From the IMG/VR virus record IMGVR_UViG_3300036670_000258, positions 33,412 through 97,411 of that record: DNA of 64,000 nucleotides. One strand, 5' to 3'. Under the pieces are notes generated by a model. That model did not search any database and was not told the origin of the DNA. It saw only the letters and a program-made list of their open reading frames with translations. The stretch's first letter is position 1, and every line of letters starts with the position of its first letter. Source of the stretch: a virus. This document shows positions 45,371 to 52,341 of this stretch, piece after piece. The translations under genes were made by a program, and so were the position numbers.

Positions 45371-45715
45371 TTATTTCCAAAAGAGCTGAACACATAAGAT
45401 ACATATTGCCAATCCTAGTGATATTATCGTTTTAGTAGTTAATCCCTCATTCAGCATGAAATAAGTCAAGAAAGTAAATGTGAGCATGCCACACGAAAAT
45501 CCTATAAATCTGCTTGGCCAAACAATTCCACCATAATATTCTGCAATTAACTTAGTAGCAAATATAAACAAATAACTAATAATGGATCCTCCTATCATGG
45601 CAACTAAAACTGGATTCCTTTTAAACCATGGCCATATAAATTGACCATTAGTTTGTACCCAAACTAATGATTGTCCGACTATAAAAATAGATATTCCTAT
45701 TATTAAATTTTTCAT
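45371..45715 (-). CDS. Membrane protein with about four transmembrane segments (114 aa)
   Basis: Hydrophobic spans are visible near residues 3-20, 35-58, 66-88 and 94-112 (NLIIGISIFIVGQSLVW; VLVAMIGGSIISYLFIF; IGFSCGMLTFTFLTYFM; IISLGLAICILCVQLFW). Short polar loops and several Trp flank the membrane. Family not recognised. It is the last gene before a terminator and follows RNase HII after 2 nt. A modifier of the host envelope is plausible; a holin is less likely given four spans. Confidence 0.65.
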   Translation of the reverse strand: MKNLIIGISIFIVGQSLVWVQTNGQFIWPWFKRNPVLVAMIGGSIISYLFIFATKLIAEYYGGIVWPSRFIGFSCGMLTFTFLTYFMLNEGLTTKTIISLGLAICILCVQLFWK

Positions 45716-45717
45716 TT

Positions 45718-46350
45718 TTAAAAAAGAGATGAGGTTGAAGTTAACATGTGTGATATAAAACTTGGTCTGTGTACTTCACATGGACCTAATGTCTTAATGG
45801 CATTAATATGAGCTGAAGTTCCATATCCTTTATTCGAGTTCCAACCATATCCTGGATTTTCAATATCTAATTGTTTCATCATACTGTCTCTTTCGGTTTT
45901 TGCTAAAATACTAGCAGCTGCGATTGAAATATATTTATTGTCTCCTCCTACTATTGTTTCAAACGGCTTTCCTTCAAATCCATGGAATTGATCTCCGTCT
46001 ACTAGTATAAAATCAAACTTTACTTTTTTCTGAACTTCTTCTAAGCATCTCTGCATTCCCCTTAAGGTTGCTCTTAAAATATTAGTTGATTCTATTTCTG
46101 CAGGATATATATGTTCAATATGATATGCAATTGCGTTTTCTTCTACTATTAATCGAGCGTCTTTACGTTGCTGTTCGTTTAATAATTTTGAATCTTTAAT
46201 CAATACGTTTTCAAATCCAAATGGCATAATACATGCCGATACTGTTACGGGTCCTGAAAGAGCACCTCTTCCTGCCTCGTCAAGTCCTATTTCTATAATC
46301 GAAGAATCCCCTGAGTAGGAATGTTTAAGTAATATATTTCTAGTTTCCAT
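45718..46350 (-). CDS. rnhB: Ribonuclease HII
   Basis: Cleaves RNA in RNA-DNA hybrids, removing primers or misincorporated ribonucleotides. All family motifs are present: GLDEAGRGALSGPV with D24/E25, KDSK with D53, FILVDGDQF with D118, and ASILAKTERD with D155. The C-terminal GYGWNSNKGYGTSAHINAI segment is typical of type 2 enzymes. Length (210 aa) is normal. T4 uses an unrelated 5'-nuclease (rnh), so this is a host-type replacement. An inverted repeat at 46347-46380 covers the start codon. Confidence 0.9.
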   Translation of the reverse strand: METRNILLKHSYSGDSSIIEIGLDEAGRGALSGPVTVSACIMPFGFENVLIKDSKLLNEQQRKDARLIVEENAIAYHIEHIYPAEIESTNILRATLRGMQRCLEEVQKKVKFDFILVDGDQFHGFEGKPFETIVGGDNKYISIAAASILAKTERDSMMKQLDIENPGYGWNSNKGYGTSAHINAIKTLGPCEVHRPSFISHMLTSTSSLF

Positions 46351-46380
46351 CTATATGTTTTATATAAGTTATATAGATGG
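46347..46380 (-). promoter_or_regulatory. Hairpin covering the RNase HII start codon
   Basis: CCATCTATAT and ATATAGATGG form a perfect 10-bp inverted repeat around a 14-nt loop. In the mRNA the ATG of RNase HII lies inside the 3' arm, and there is no T-run after it, so this looks like a translation-limiting hairpin rather than a terminator. Confidence 0.45.
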
Positions 46381-46396
46381 ATAGTATAATGTTTCT

Positions 46397-47110
46397 TTAT
46401 TTATTTGGATTTTCAAGCTTCCATTTATCATATCGTTTAACAACATCTTGTAAAATTTTTGCTCTTACAATATCTTTAATTTCAAATTGATGATGGCCTA
46501 CTCCATTTATTCCTTCCATTAATTTAATAAATCCAGGTAAACCTGCGTTTGCTTTAGGAATATCGTATTGACTGATATCTCCACTCACTAGTACTTTGGA
46601 AGTTTTACCCATTCTTGTAACAAAGAGAGTTAGTTGAGAAAAGGATGCGTTTTGTGCTTCATCTAAAATCATAAATGAGTCATCAAATGTATCTCCTCTC
46701 ATAAATGCAAGCGGTTTAAATTCAATTATGCCATGGTGAATTAAACTTTCAGTTAATTCATTACCAACAATTTTTTTAAAATTAGAAATATATGATTGCA
46801 TATATGGGTCTATTTTATCTGCAATATCACCTGGTAAAAATCCTAATTTCTCACCAGATTCCTGTATTGGTTTACAAAGGATTATTTTTTTTACTTTTTT
46901 TTCTGCAAGTAACATTAATGAAGAGTAGCATGCTGTATATGTTTTTGAAGTTCCAGCAGGACCTGAACAAAATGTGATTTGATTTTTTAAAATCTGTTGG
47001 ACGTATTCTCGCTGGCTATCTTTTAAATTAACACCTTTGATGTCATCTAATTTAACCGATATTCTTTTAACACCCGATGGTGATTCCGAAGTAGTCTTCT
47101 TTTGTTGCAT
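46397..47110 (-). CDS. PhoH-like ATPase
   Basis: P-loop ATPase of the PhoH family, common in marine and T4-like phages. Walker A is at about residues 48-57 (CSGPAGTSKTYTA), Walker B at 147-151 (MILDEAQNA), and a sensor motif follows (LVSGDISQYD). KPIQESGEKLGFLPGD is the family's conserved loop. Length (237 aa) is that of the short PhoH form. Its cellular role is associated with RNA metabolism or stress and is not settled. It lies between RNase HII and small genes in the non-structural block. Confidence 0.85.
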   Translation of the reverse strand: MQQKKTTSESPSGVKRISVKLDDIKGVNLKDSQREYVQQILKNQITFCSGPAGTSKTYTACYSSLMLLAEKKVKKIILCKPIQESGEKLGFLPGDIADKIDPYMQSYISNFKKIVGNELTESLIHHGIIEFKPLAFMRGDTFDDSFMILDEAQNASFSQLTLFVTRMGKTSKVLVSGDISQYDIPKANAGLPGFIKLMEGINGVGHHQFEIKDIVRAKILQDVVKRYDKWKLENPNK

Positions 47111-47123
47111 GGTTATGTTATAT

Positions 47124-47381
47124 TTAATCGCCTGTCATTATTACCAGGTCTTTTAATTTTTTTAAGATATCACATTTTTCATATTCTTCAGTTTCTATAA
47201 AATAAGCAAGCAAAACATCTATGAACATGCTTCTTTGTCCCTTTCCATGTGGAATGTCTATTGTGTTTTTACCGTCTTGATATACTATGAATCTGTTAAC
47301 TGTTTTTGTAAAGCTTTTAGTAATTATATTGTAGCTGGATCTCATCAGAGAGTCTCTTTCTTCTCCACTTACATTTTCCAT
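47124..47381 (-). CDS. YEKC-module small protein 1 (85 aa)
   Basis: Member of a four-gene paralogue family. The N-terminal 50 residues are variable; the C-terminus has the shared helix-turn pattern AYFIETEEYEKCDILKKLKD. The pattern (aromatic/hydrophobic, acidic, YEKC, then K and leucines) resembles UVR motifs of UvrB, ClpC and McsA with Ala replaced by Cys. The middle contains IDIPHGKGQRSMF. It directly follows the 88-aa paralogue, suggesting tandem duplication. Confidence 0.65.
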   Translation of the reverse strand: MENVSGEERDSLMRSSYNIITKSFTKTVNRFIVYQDGKNTIDIPHGKGQRSMFIDVLLAYFIETEEYEKCDILKKLKDLVIMTGD

Positions 47382-47473
47382 TATTGAATATTGTTTTTAA
47401 TAGTGGAAATAACTCCACCTACATTATATATTTATATGGTAACATGTTAAATATCCAGAAGTCTAAAAGGTTA

Positions 47474-47740
47474 TTATATTATAGCGGTAGTTTTTAGTTT
47501 AATTATTATTTTTTTAAGTTCTAGACATTTCTCATATGCCTCTCTTTCTAAAAAGAAATTTAATACACTTTGCACCCCTTCTATTTTATCGTTAATAGTT
47601 CCGTTATGCTTTAACGCACCCATTTTACTTTCTACTATTGAATTGTATATTAGCTCCATCATATCTTCCTTTGAAGAATTTTGTAGTTTTTTTAAAAATT
47701 GATTGCTATTTATGCTGTTGTATTCCTCTAATTCATCCAT
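47474..47740 (-). CDS. YEKC-module small protein 2 (88 aa)
   Basis: Helical, acidic N-terminal half (SSKEDMMELIYNSIVESKMG), a basic middle (ALKHNGTINDKIEG), and the family C-terminus NFFLEREAYEKCLELKKII. It lies between the J-domain gene and YEKC protein 1. The function is unknown; the module resembles UVR protein-interaction motifs. Confidence 0.65.
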   Translation of the reverse strand: MDELEEYNSINSNQFLKKLQNSSKEDMMELIYNSIVESKMGALKHNGTINDKIEGVQSVLNFFLEREAYEKCLELKKIIIKLKTTAII

Positions 47741-47793
47741 CTCTGGTTTAAATTTTTTTAATAATATAATTTAGGCTTTAAAATCATTATAAA

Positions 47794-48597
47794 TTATATA
47801 TCGTATTTTATCTTATTTAATAGCTCTATTTGCTTATTGTTTAAAATGATATTACGCGTTCTTAATTTGACAAATAAGTTTCCAAATCCTTCATTATTAT
47901 ATATTGGCATTCCCTTACCAACTATTCTAAGGAGTTTAGAATCATAAGATCCTTGAGGAACCTTAATAATTACATTTTGTAGTTTATTTTTAATTTTAAA
48001 GTCACCTCCTAATATTAAATCAATCCAATCTAATTGGAGGTCTATATGTATATCGCTGCCGTTTATTATAATGTCTAAATCGTAAAGAACATTTACTGTT
48101 AAAATAATATCCCCTGGTGTTGAGCTAATACCATTAGTAGGGAGCGCACCTTTTCCACTTACTTTAAGTTTTGTGCCATTTGGAATTCCTTTAGGTATAT
48201 TAATATTAAATCCACCCGTGCCTACATCAATGTGTCTTAATGCTCCATAATAACATTCTTCCAATGAGATCGATATTGAAACCTTAATGTCAGCACCCTT
48301 TGTTACACCACCACTAAATGCGGTATTGAACATTTGTGAAAAATCATCACTAGAAAAAAAGTTAGTCCAATCGTATTGCGTATTTGGAGCTGACTTGTAT
48401 GTTGCTTCAGTATAGCCCTTTGTTTTACCTTCGATGCCTGTTAATGTATCATACGCATGTGCAATTTTTTTAAACTCAGTATCATCACCATTATTTACAT
48501 CAGGATGATGTAATTTTACAAGCTTGCGGTATGCCCTTTTAATATCCTCAGATGTGGCTTCACGAGATATGCCTAGTACTTTATAGTGATCTATCAT
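47794..48597 (-). CDS. J-domain co-chaperone, CbpA/DnaJ type without zinc finger
   Basis: Stimulates Hsp70 ATPase and delivers substrates. The J-domain is at residues 1-65 with HPD at 31-33 (LHHPDVN). It is followed by a G/F-like linker (TNFFSSDDFSQMFNTAFSGG) and two beta-barrel substrate-binding domains (ISISLEECYYGALRHIDVG; then IIKVPQGSYDSKLLRIVGKG). The CxxCxGxG zinc domain is absent, as in CbpA. Length (267 aa) is slightly short. No DnaK is in the window, so it probably recruits host DnaK. Confidence 0.85.
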   Translation of the reverse strand: MIDHYKVLGISREATSEDIKRAYRKLVKLHHPDVNNGDDTEFKKIAHAYDTLTGIEGKTKGYTEATYKSAPNTQYDWTNFFSSDDFSQMFNTAFSGGVTKGADIKVSISISLEECYYGALRHIDVGTGGFNINIPKGIPNGTKLKVSGKGALPTNGISSTPGDIILTVNVLYDLDIIINGSDIHIDLQLDWIDLILGGDFKIKNKLQNVIIKVPQGSYDSKLLRIVGKGMPIYNNEGFGNLFVKLRTRNIILNNKQIELLNKIKYDI

Positions 48598-48607
48598 ATC
48601 TTGTCAA

Positions 48608-48793
48608 TTAAACCTGTGTATTTAAAGTAGTTTTTGATTTTAAAGATTTTAAAGATTCCCTGGATAATTCTCTAGATTCTTTTATTTTTTTAGAATTTAA
48701 TGCTATTTCCCTTGATTGAGCATTTTGCATACAGGTCGCAATTATCAATAGAGCATCTGCGATTTTTTCTAAACTTTCTGCCTCTGTTTTCAT
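48608..48793 (-). CDS. Small helical hypothetical protein (61 aa)
   Basis: Unrecognised. Ser/Lys/Glu-rich; a helical N-terminus (SLEKIADALLIIATCMQNAQ) is followed by basic repeats of KxxxESRE type. It lies between YEKC protein 3 and the J-domain gene with short gaps. Confidence 0.5.
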   Translation of the reverse strand: MKTEAESLEKIADALLIIATCMQNAQSREIALNSKKIKESRELSRESLKSLKSKTTLNTQV

Positions 48794-48807
48794 ATTAGTG
48801 TGTTTAT

Positions 48808-49065
48808 TTATTGTAGATGATATTCATATTCATCTATGATTTGTTTAATATTTTGACATTTTTCATACTCTTCAACTTCTAGAAATAATAAAATCATTTC
48901 GTGTAATGTATTAATAACAGGGGTGACGTCCATCCCTCTTTCTTTCATTTCATCGAGATCGATTCCCTTTGAAATTAACATATCGTAATTATCATTACAT
49001 AACTTAAACTTTAAGTTGTTAATTAATTCTGCTGTTGGTGGGTTAAATGCATCAAAATTTTCCAT
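48808..49065 (-). CDS. YEKC-module small protein 3 (85 aa)
   Basis: First gene after bipartite promoter copy E (proximal box ends 18 nt before the ATG). The N-terminus MENFDAFNPPTAE resembles that of gp32 (MENFDIFNLG), which may be chance. The C-terminus has the family module LLFLEVEEYEKCQNIKQII. No enzyme motif. Likely an early-expressed regulatory or adaptor protein by context. Confidence 0.65.
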   Translation of the reverse strand: MENFDAFNPPTAELINNLKFKLCNDNYDMLISKGIDLDEMKERGMDVTPVINTLHEMILLFLEVEEYEKCQNIKQIIDEYEYHLQ

Positions 49066-49082
49066 ATATTGTTTGTTTTACT

Positions 49083-49143
49083 ATATGTAAATATAATCAT
49101 TTTAAATGAAAATAAAAAAATATAAATGTTAACTTTTTGTTAA
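49083..49143 (-). promoter_or_regulatory. Bipartite phage promoter, copy E (YEKC protein 3 operon)
   Basis: TTAACA-N5-TTAACAT (49143 to 49126), a 25-nt spacer, then ATGATTATATTTACATAT (49100 to 49083). It heads the operon YEKC3, 61-aa protein, J-domain protein, YEKC2, YEKC1, PhoH and rnhB. Confidence 0.7.
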
Positions 49144-49146
49144 AAG

Positions 49147-49320
49147 ATTATTGTCTTAGATAATGAATCAACTATTAGTTTATTTATCTGATTTTGAATA
49201 TTGTTATTTGTGATAGAATCCACATAACGTGTTACTATTCCATTTTCTAATTTCAACAATTAGATACGTACTAGCAATCATACGCGTGTCATCAGTTGAT
49301 TCATTATCTAAGACAATAAT
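49147..49320. repeat. Perfect 27-bp inverted repeat with 120-nt spacer
   Basis: Positions 49147-49173 and 49294-49320 are exact reverse complements over 27 bp. A mismatch and four more pairs extend the repeat outwards. The right arm lies within a decayed glycosyltransferase frame (encoding IIVLDNEST); the left arm is an inverted copy of the same coding piece, so it most likely arose by template-switching or inverted duplication. Confidence 0.85.
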
Positions 49321-49407
49321 ATTTTCACAAAATTGTTAATAATGCCTTAGATAGTATGAAATCATCTCTTGCTCATTCCATAATGTAACGTATGCCCATA
49401 TTTTCAT
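49204..49407 (-). pseudogene. Truncated glycosyltransferase (GT2-type) remnant
   Basis: From the ATG at 49405-49407 the frame reads MKIWAYVTLWNEQEMISYYL, RHY, a TAA stop, then QFCENIIVLDNESTDDTRMI. The pattern MKIWAY...LWNE...LRHY-x-QFC-x-x-IIVxDNxSTD is the N-terminus of family-2-like glycosyltransferases, and the internal TAA is one base from GAA (Glu), the expected residue. The frame ends at 49204 after 67 codons, far short of a 250+ aa enzyme, so this is a broken remnant. The stretch lies between the exonuclease gene and promoter copy E and carries no other gene. Confidence 0.7.
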
Positions 49408-49409
49408 AA

Positions 49410-50135
49410 TTATACGATTATAGGCAAGTATGACATTTTTAAAAAAACATTTATAGTCGATTTAACATCAGACTCGCAATATGTTGCTATTTTTTCTAAA
49501 TTTCCATTCCAATATTCAAATGTAGTTTCATTTCCTCTCATTTCTGATTTAGGTGAAGGAATTTGAAGACACTCACATATTAAATCAAGTGAAGCACTAT
49601 TCCAACCTGCAAATTTCCAAATCTCATAACTATCTACTAAGCAGTTTTCCCATGGCTTCTTTTTTTGCAAGTGAAATTGAGATGGAGTTAACACATTGTT
49701 AATAATAGCCCTTTTAAGTAAAAACGGAAAGTCAAAGTTTTTTATATTATGACCTGTGAATTTTACATTAGGAATTTTATTAAATATAGAATTAGCAGTA
49801 CCCATGAATTCGGTTAATAATATCGATTCGTCATGACCGCTGAATGTTTTAATCCTTGCCATGTTTGGCATTTCGTTTTCATCAAATTGAATATGACCAA
49901 TTGATATAGTTACAATTTTAGCAAATTCGGGATTAAGAGCAGCCTTATCTATGTATATTTGATCATCCCTTAAACCGACACATGATTTTTCAGTGTCTCT
50001 ATAGAAATTTGCCTTTTTTTCCCACATTTTAGTTGCTCCGGGTCTTTTTTCTATAAATTCTTCGTATGTATGATATTCTGATACCGTTTCAATATCAATA
50101 AACATCATTGCCTTTAGTTCTTGAATGTTATACAT
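49410..50135 (-). CDS. DnaQ-fold 3'-5' exonuclease, PolB-exonuclease-like
   Basis: DEDD-type exonuclease. Exo I is MFIDIETVS with D14 and E16. Exo II is FTGHNIKNFDFPFLLKRAI with the conserved Asp. Exo III is IATYCESDVKSTINVF with Y-x-x-x-D. It resembles the stand-alone exonucleases related to the proofreading domain of family B polymerases. Length (241 aa) fits that group. It may degrade ssDNA or proofread in trans. It is preceded by a small gene whose promoter is copy D, and the two genes overlap by 8 nt. Confidence 0.8.
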   Translation of the reverse strand: MYNIQELKAMMFIDIETVSEYHTYEEFIEKRPGATKMWEKKANFYRDTEKSCVGLRDDQIYIDKAALNPEFAKIVTISIGHIQFDENEMPNMARIKTFSGHDESILLTEFMGTANSIFNKIPNVKFTGHNIKNFDFPFLLKRAIINNVLTPSQFHLQKKKPWENCLVDSYEIWKFAGWNSASLDLICECLQIPSPKSEMRGNETTFEYWNGNLEKIATYCESDVKSTINVFLKMSYLPIIV

Positions 50136-50376
50136 TTTGATTGATTTTAAAAATGTTATAAATTGATATTGGATATGTTGTTTTTTTGCCGTGCTTATTT
50201 AGTTTTTCACTGTCATCACTCATCCAATACCATGCATGACCGTATATTTTCGTTAATGGTTCATCCAATTCAATAATAGGACCATTGAATTGACTTCCTG
50301 CAAATTTAAAATAATATTTTTCACCTATTTTTGGGTTTGGAACGCTGATAGTCTGTACTTTTAAATTCTTTGCCAT
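50128..50376 (-). CDS. Small hypothetical protein (82 aa)
   Basis: Unrecognised. The ATG at 50374-50376 (MAKNLKVQTISVPNPKIG) is chosen because the longer frame starts upstream of promoter copy D. The protein is beta-rich with aromatic residues (GEKYYFKFAGSQFNGPIIEL, then YGHAWYWMSDDSEKL), like a small SH3- or OB-type barrel. It overlaps the exonuclease start and may be coexpressed with it. Confidence 0.55.
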   Translation of the reverse strand: MAKNLKVQTISVPNPKIGEKYYFKFAGSQFNGPIIELDEPLTKIYGHAWYWMSDDSEKLNKHGKKTTYPISIYNIFKINQNV

Positions 50377-50405
50377 ATTGTATATGTTTAGTTGTTTTAA
50401 TTTGT

Positions 50406-50466
50406 ATATGTAAATATAATCAAAAAACTCCATATTAAAAAATATGGAGTGTTAAAGTTTTGTTAA
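50406..50466 (-). promoter_or_regulatory. Bipartite phage promoter, copy D, with embedded terminator
   Basis: TTAACA-N5-TTAACAC (50466 to 50449), a 25-nt spacer occupied by a 10-bp terminator hairpin, then TTGATTATATTTACATAT (50423 to 50406). The element ends 30 nt before the 82-aa gene. Confidence 0.7.
50427..50450 (-). terminator. Rho-independent terminator after the glycosyltransferase gene
   Basis: A perfect 10-bp stem ACTCCATATT/AATATGGAGT with an AAAA loop, then TTTTTG on the minus strand. It ends the fibre operon and lies within the spacer of promoter copy D. The stem sequence is nearly the same as that of the terminator at 31389. Confidence 0.9.
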
Positions 50467-50477
50467 ATTAAGTATTA

Positions 50478-52325
50478 CTATTCTTGATATATTATGTTTG
50501 CAGCCATTTCTTCAGCTCCATAACGAGATTCTGTATTTAATGGTGAGTTTGGATTTTCAGAATATGCCCAATCGTTTAACCCTAAATGAGTAAACCTATC
50601 ATTAATTTGTTCATTATAGTATGATGATATGGTTCCTACTCTACGTTGAATATCTGCTCTCGCTAAATCATGTGTATTTTGTCCATTTGAATTACTATAT
50701 AAAAATTGAATATATCCTAATTTAGGTATCTTACATGTAATTGTTTTCAAGAAGGTTCTAACTACTAATTCATAATCATCGGCAATAGCTAGGTTTCGGT
50801 TATGTCCTCCTATTTCAAAATATGTCGATCTTCTCCATGCTCTTACATGATTTGGAACCCCTACTATATGTCTAATTGTTTTTGGATTAATATTATGTTG
50901 AGTTGCGATAGACATAATATTTCCATTATATTCCTCAGATCTATATTTACCATATCCAAGTGCAAATCCTTCAGGATACGTTTGGGATTCCCATTGTTCA
51001 TTGACCTCGAGGGTATCATTAAAAAAGAAGCCGGCCTCAGGATGTTTCTTCGACGCCTTAAATAAATCCATAGTACATGATGGAACCAATAAATCGTCAT
51101 GATCTAATTCTGCAAGAAGATATCCCTTTGCCAATGTACAACATTTCCATTTAACGTCTCCAATATTCCCTCCGCTTTTTTCTCTAAAGTCATATACCTT
51201 AACCCTAGGATCTTTACTTGCGATCTTTTCAGCTACTTTCAGTGACCTACCCCCATCAGTTGAATCATTGACAATTACCCATTCCCAATTAGAATATGTC
51301 TGATTCAATAATGATTGATATGTATTATATAATTTGTTTCCAATATTATAGATCGGTGTAAAATAAGATATCATATCCGCATCTTCTAATCCATTGATGT
51401 CTAACATTGACAGCATGGCACATTGGTATGCAGCTTCTCCTACTTCTTGGTTTGTTTTTTCATGCGTCATATTAATCCACTTTCTTCTAAATTGTAAAGG
51501 TAGTTGAGATAGATTTTCGAAATCTTTCCAACTATTTCCTCGAGTTACAATACTATCTGGTTTAAATGAAGCAATTTGAGATATAATATCGTCGTCATTT
51601 TTTAGATATAATACATTTAAATTGTCTGCCTCATAATTTACATATTGAATAGACCGGAGCACTGGCATATCCTTTCCAATATATATTATCTTCGGAACAT
51701 TTGCCAATGGTTTTAATGATAAAGCATTATAATAACACAATTCTTTTTTTACAAAAAAGAAGATATCTGGTTTTTCATTATATACCTTTTCGATTAGTAT
51801 TCCATCTGCACAATAATCAGGTTCGAATGAGTATTCCACATTGTTATTATATACATTTGAATGTATAATATATTGTGCTAAATCGACTAAGCCAACTTTC
51901 ATAGCAGATGGAATAGCAATCCTACTTGTAAGTCCGCTATGATCTCTTTTATCTACCTTTTGTGAAAATACATAAACACTGTGATATGGGTGATGTTGAT
52001 TTGTTTCAAATATATTTTTATAGAATTGAGGATGTAATATGTTATCGTCATCTATAAAATATACCCACGTATCAGTGAATGATTTTATTAATTTACTACA
52101 CTGTGGAAATAACATACCCACTGAATCTCCTCTTTCAAAATGATATATTGTATTTTTATCCTTGATGTCAAATAGCAATTCAGCATCAATATCTTTAAGT
52201 GATGTTACATCAAACATGACATGCCATTTAATGTTAATATCTTCGGGTATATTATTAAATATTGATTTTTTAACTTCTTTTAAATTATGTAACCGTGTAC
52301 ATCTCGTTATTATACTAATATTCAT
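50478..52325 (-). CDS. Two-domain glycosyltransferase (615 aa)
   Basis: Starts at the ATG at 52323-52325 (MNISIITRCTRLHNLKEV); an upstream ATG at 52433 would overlap the oxygenase gene. The N-terminal domain has an acidic metal motif in WVYFIDDDNILHP. Between it and the second domain is a region (IIYIGKDMPVLRSIQYVNYE) resembling a short linker fold. The C-terminal domain is a typical GT2: ISYFTPIYNIGNKLYNTYQS, WEWVIVNDSTDGG, and the DxD-type AELDHDDLLVP. Transfers sugars from nucleotide donors. With DUF2827 and the oxygenase nearby, glycosylation of fibres or of host/phage surface is a reasonable idea, not shown. Confidence 0.75.
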   Translation of the reverse strand: MNISIITRCTRLHNLKEVKKSIFNNIPEDINIKWHVMFDVTSLKDIDAELLFDIKDKNTIYHFERGDSVGMLFPQCSKLIKSFTDTWVYFIDDDNILHPQFYKNIFETNQHHPYHSVYVFSQKVDKRDHSGLTSRIAIPSAMKVGLVDLAQYIIHSNVYNNNVEYSFEPDYCADGILIEKVYNEKPDIFFFVKKELCYYNALSLKPLANVPKIIYIGKDMPVLRSIQYVNYEADNLNVLYLKNDDDIISQIASFKPDSIVTRGNSWKDFENLSQLPLQFRRKWINMTHEKTNQEVGEAAYQCAMLSMLDINGLEDADMISYFTPIYNIGNKLYNTYQSLLNQTYSNWEWVIVNDSTDGGRSLKVAEKIASKDPRVKVYDFREKSGGNIGDVKWKCCTLAKGYLLAELDHDDLLVPSCTMDLFKASKKHPEAGFFFNDTLEVNEQWESQTYPEGFALGYGKYRSEEYNGNIMSIATQHNINPKTIRHIVGVPNHVRAWRRSTYFEIGGHNRNLAIADDYELVVRTFLKTITCKIPKLGYIQFLYSNSNGQNTHDLARADIQRRVGTISSYYNEQINDRFTHLGLNDWAYSENPNSPLNTESRYGAEEMAANIIYQE

Positions 52326-52341
52326 TGTATTTTTTATTAAA

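Noticed and set aside
47404-47419. Hairpin GTGGA/TCCAC between two YEKC genes as a terminator
   Set aside because: The stem is only 5 bp and is not followed by an adequate T-run; the genes on both sides are likely in one transcript.
49147-49320. Large inverted repeat as a terminator or insertion-sequence end
   Set aside because: The 120-nt loop is too long for an intrinsic terminator, no transposase frame lies between the arms, and no target-site duplication is seen.
50377-50433. Longer start for the 82-aa protein
   Set aside because: It would begin inside the terminator and promoter copy D and yields a hydrophobic, non-conserved-looking extension.
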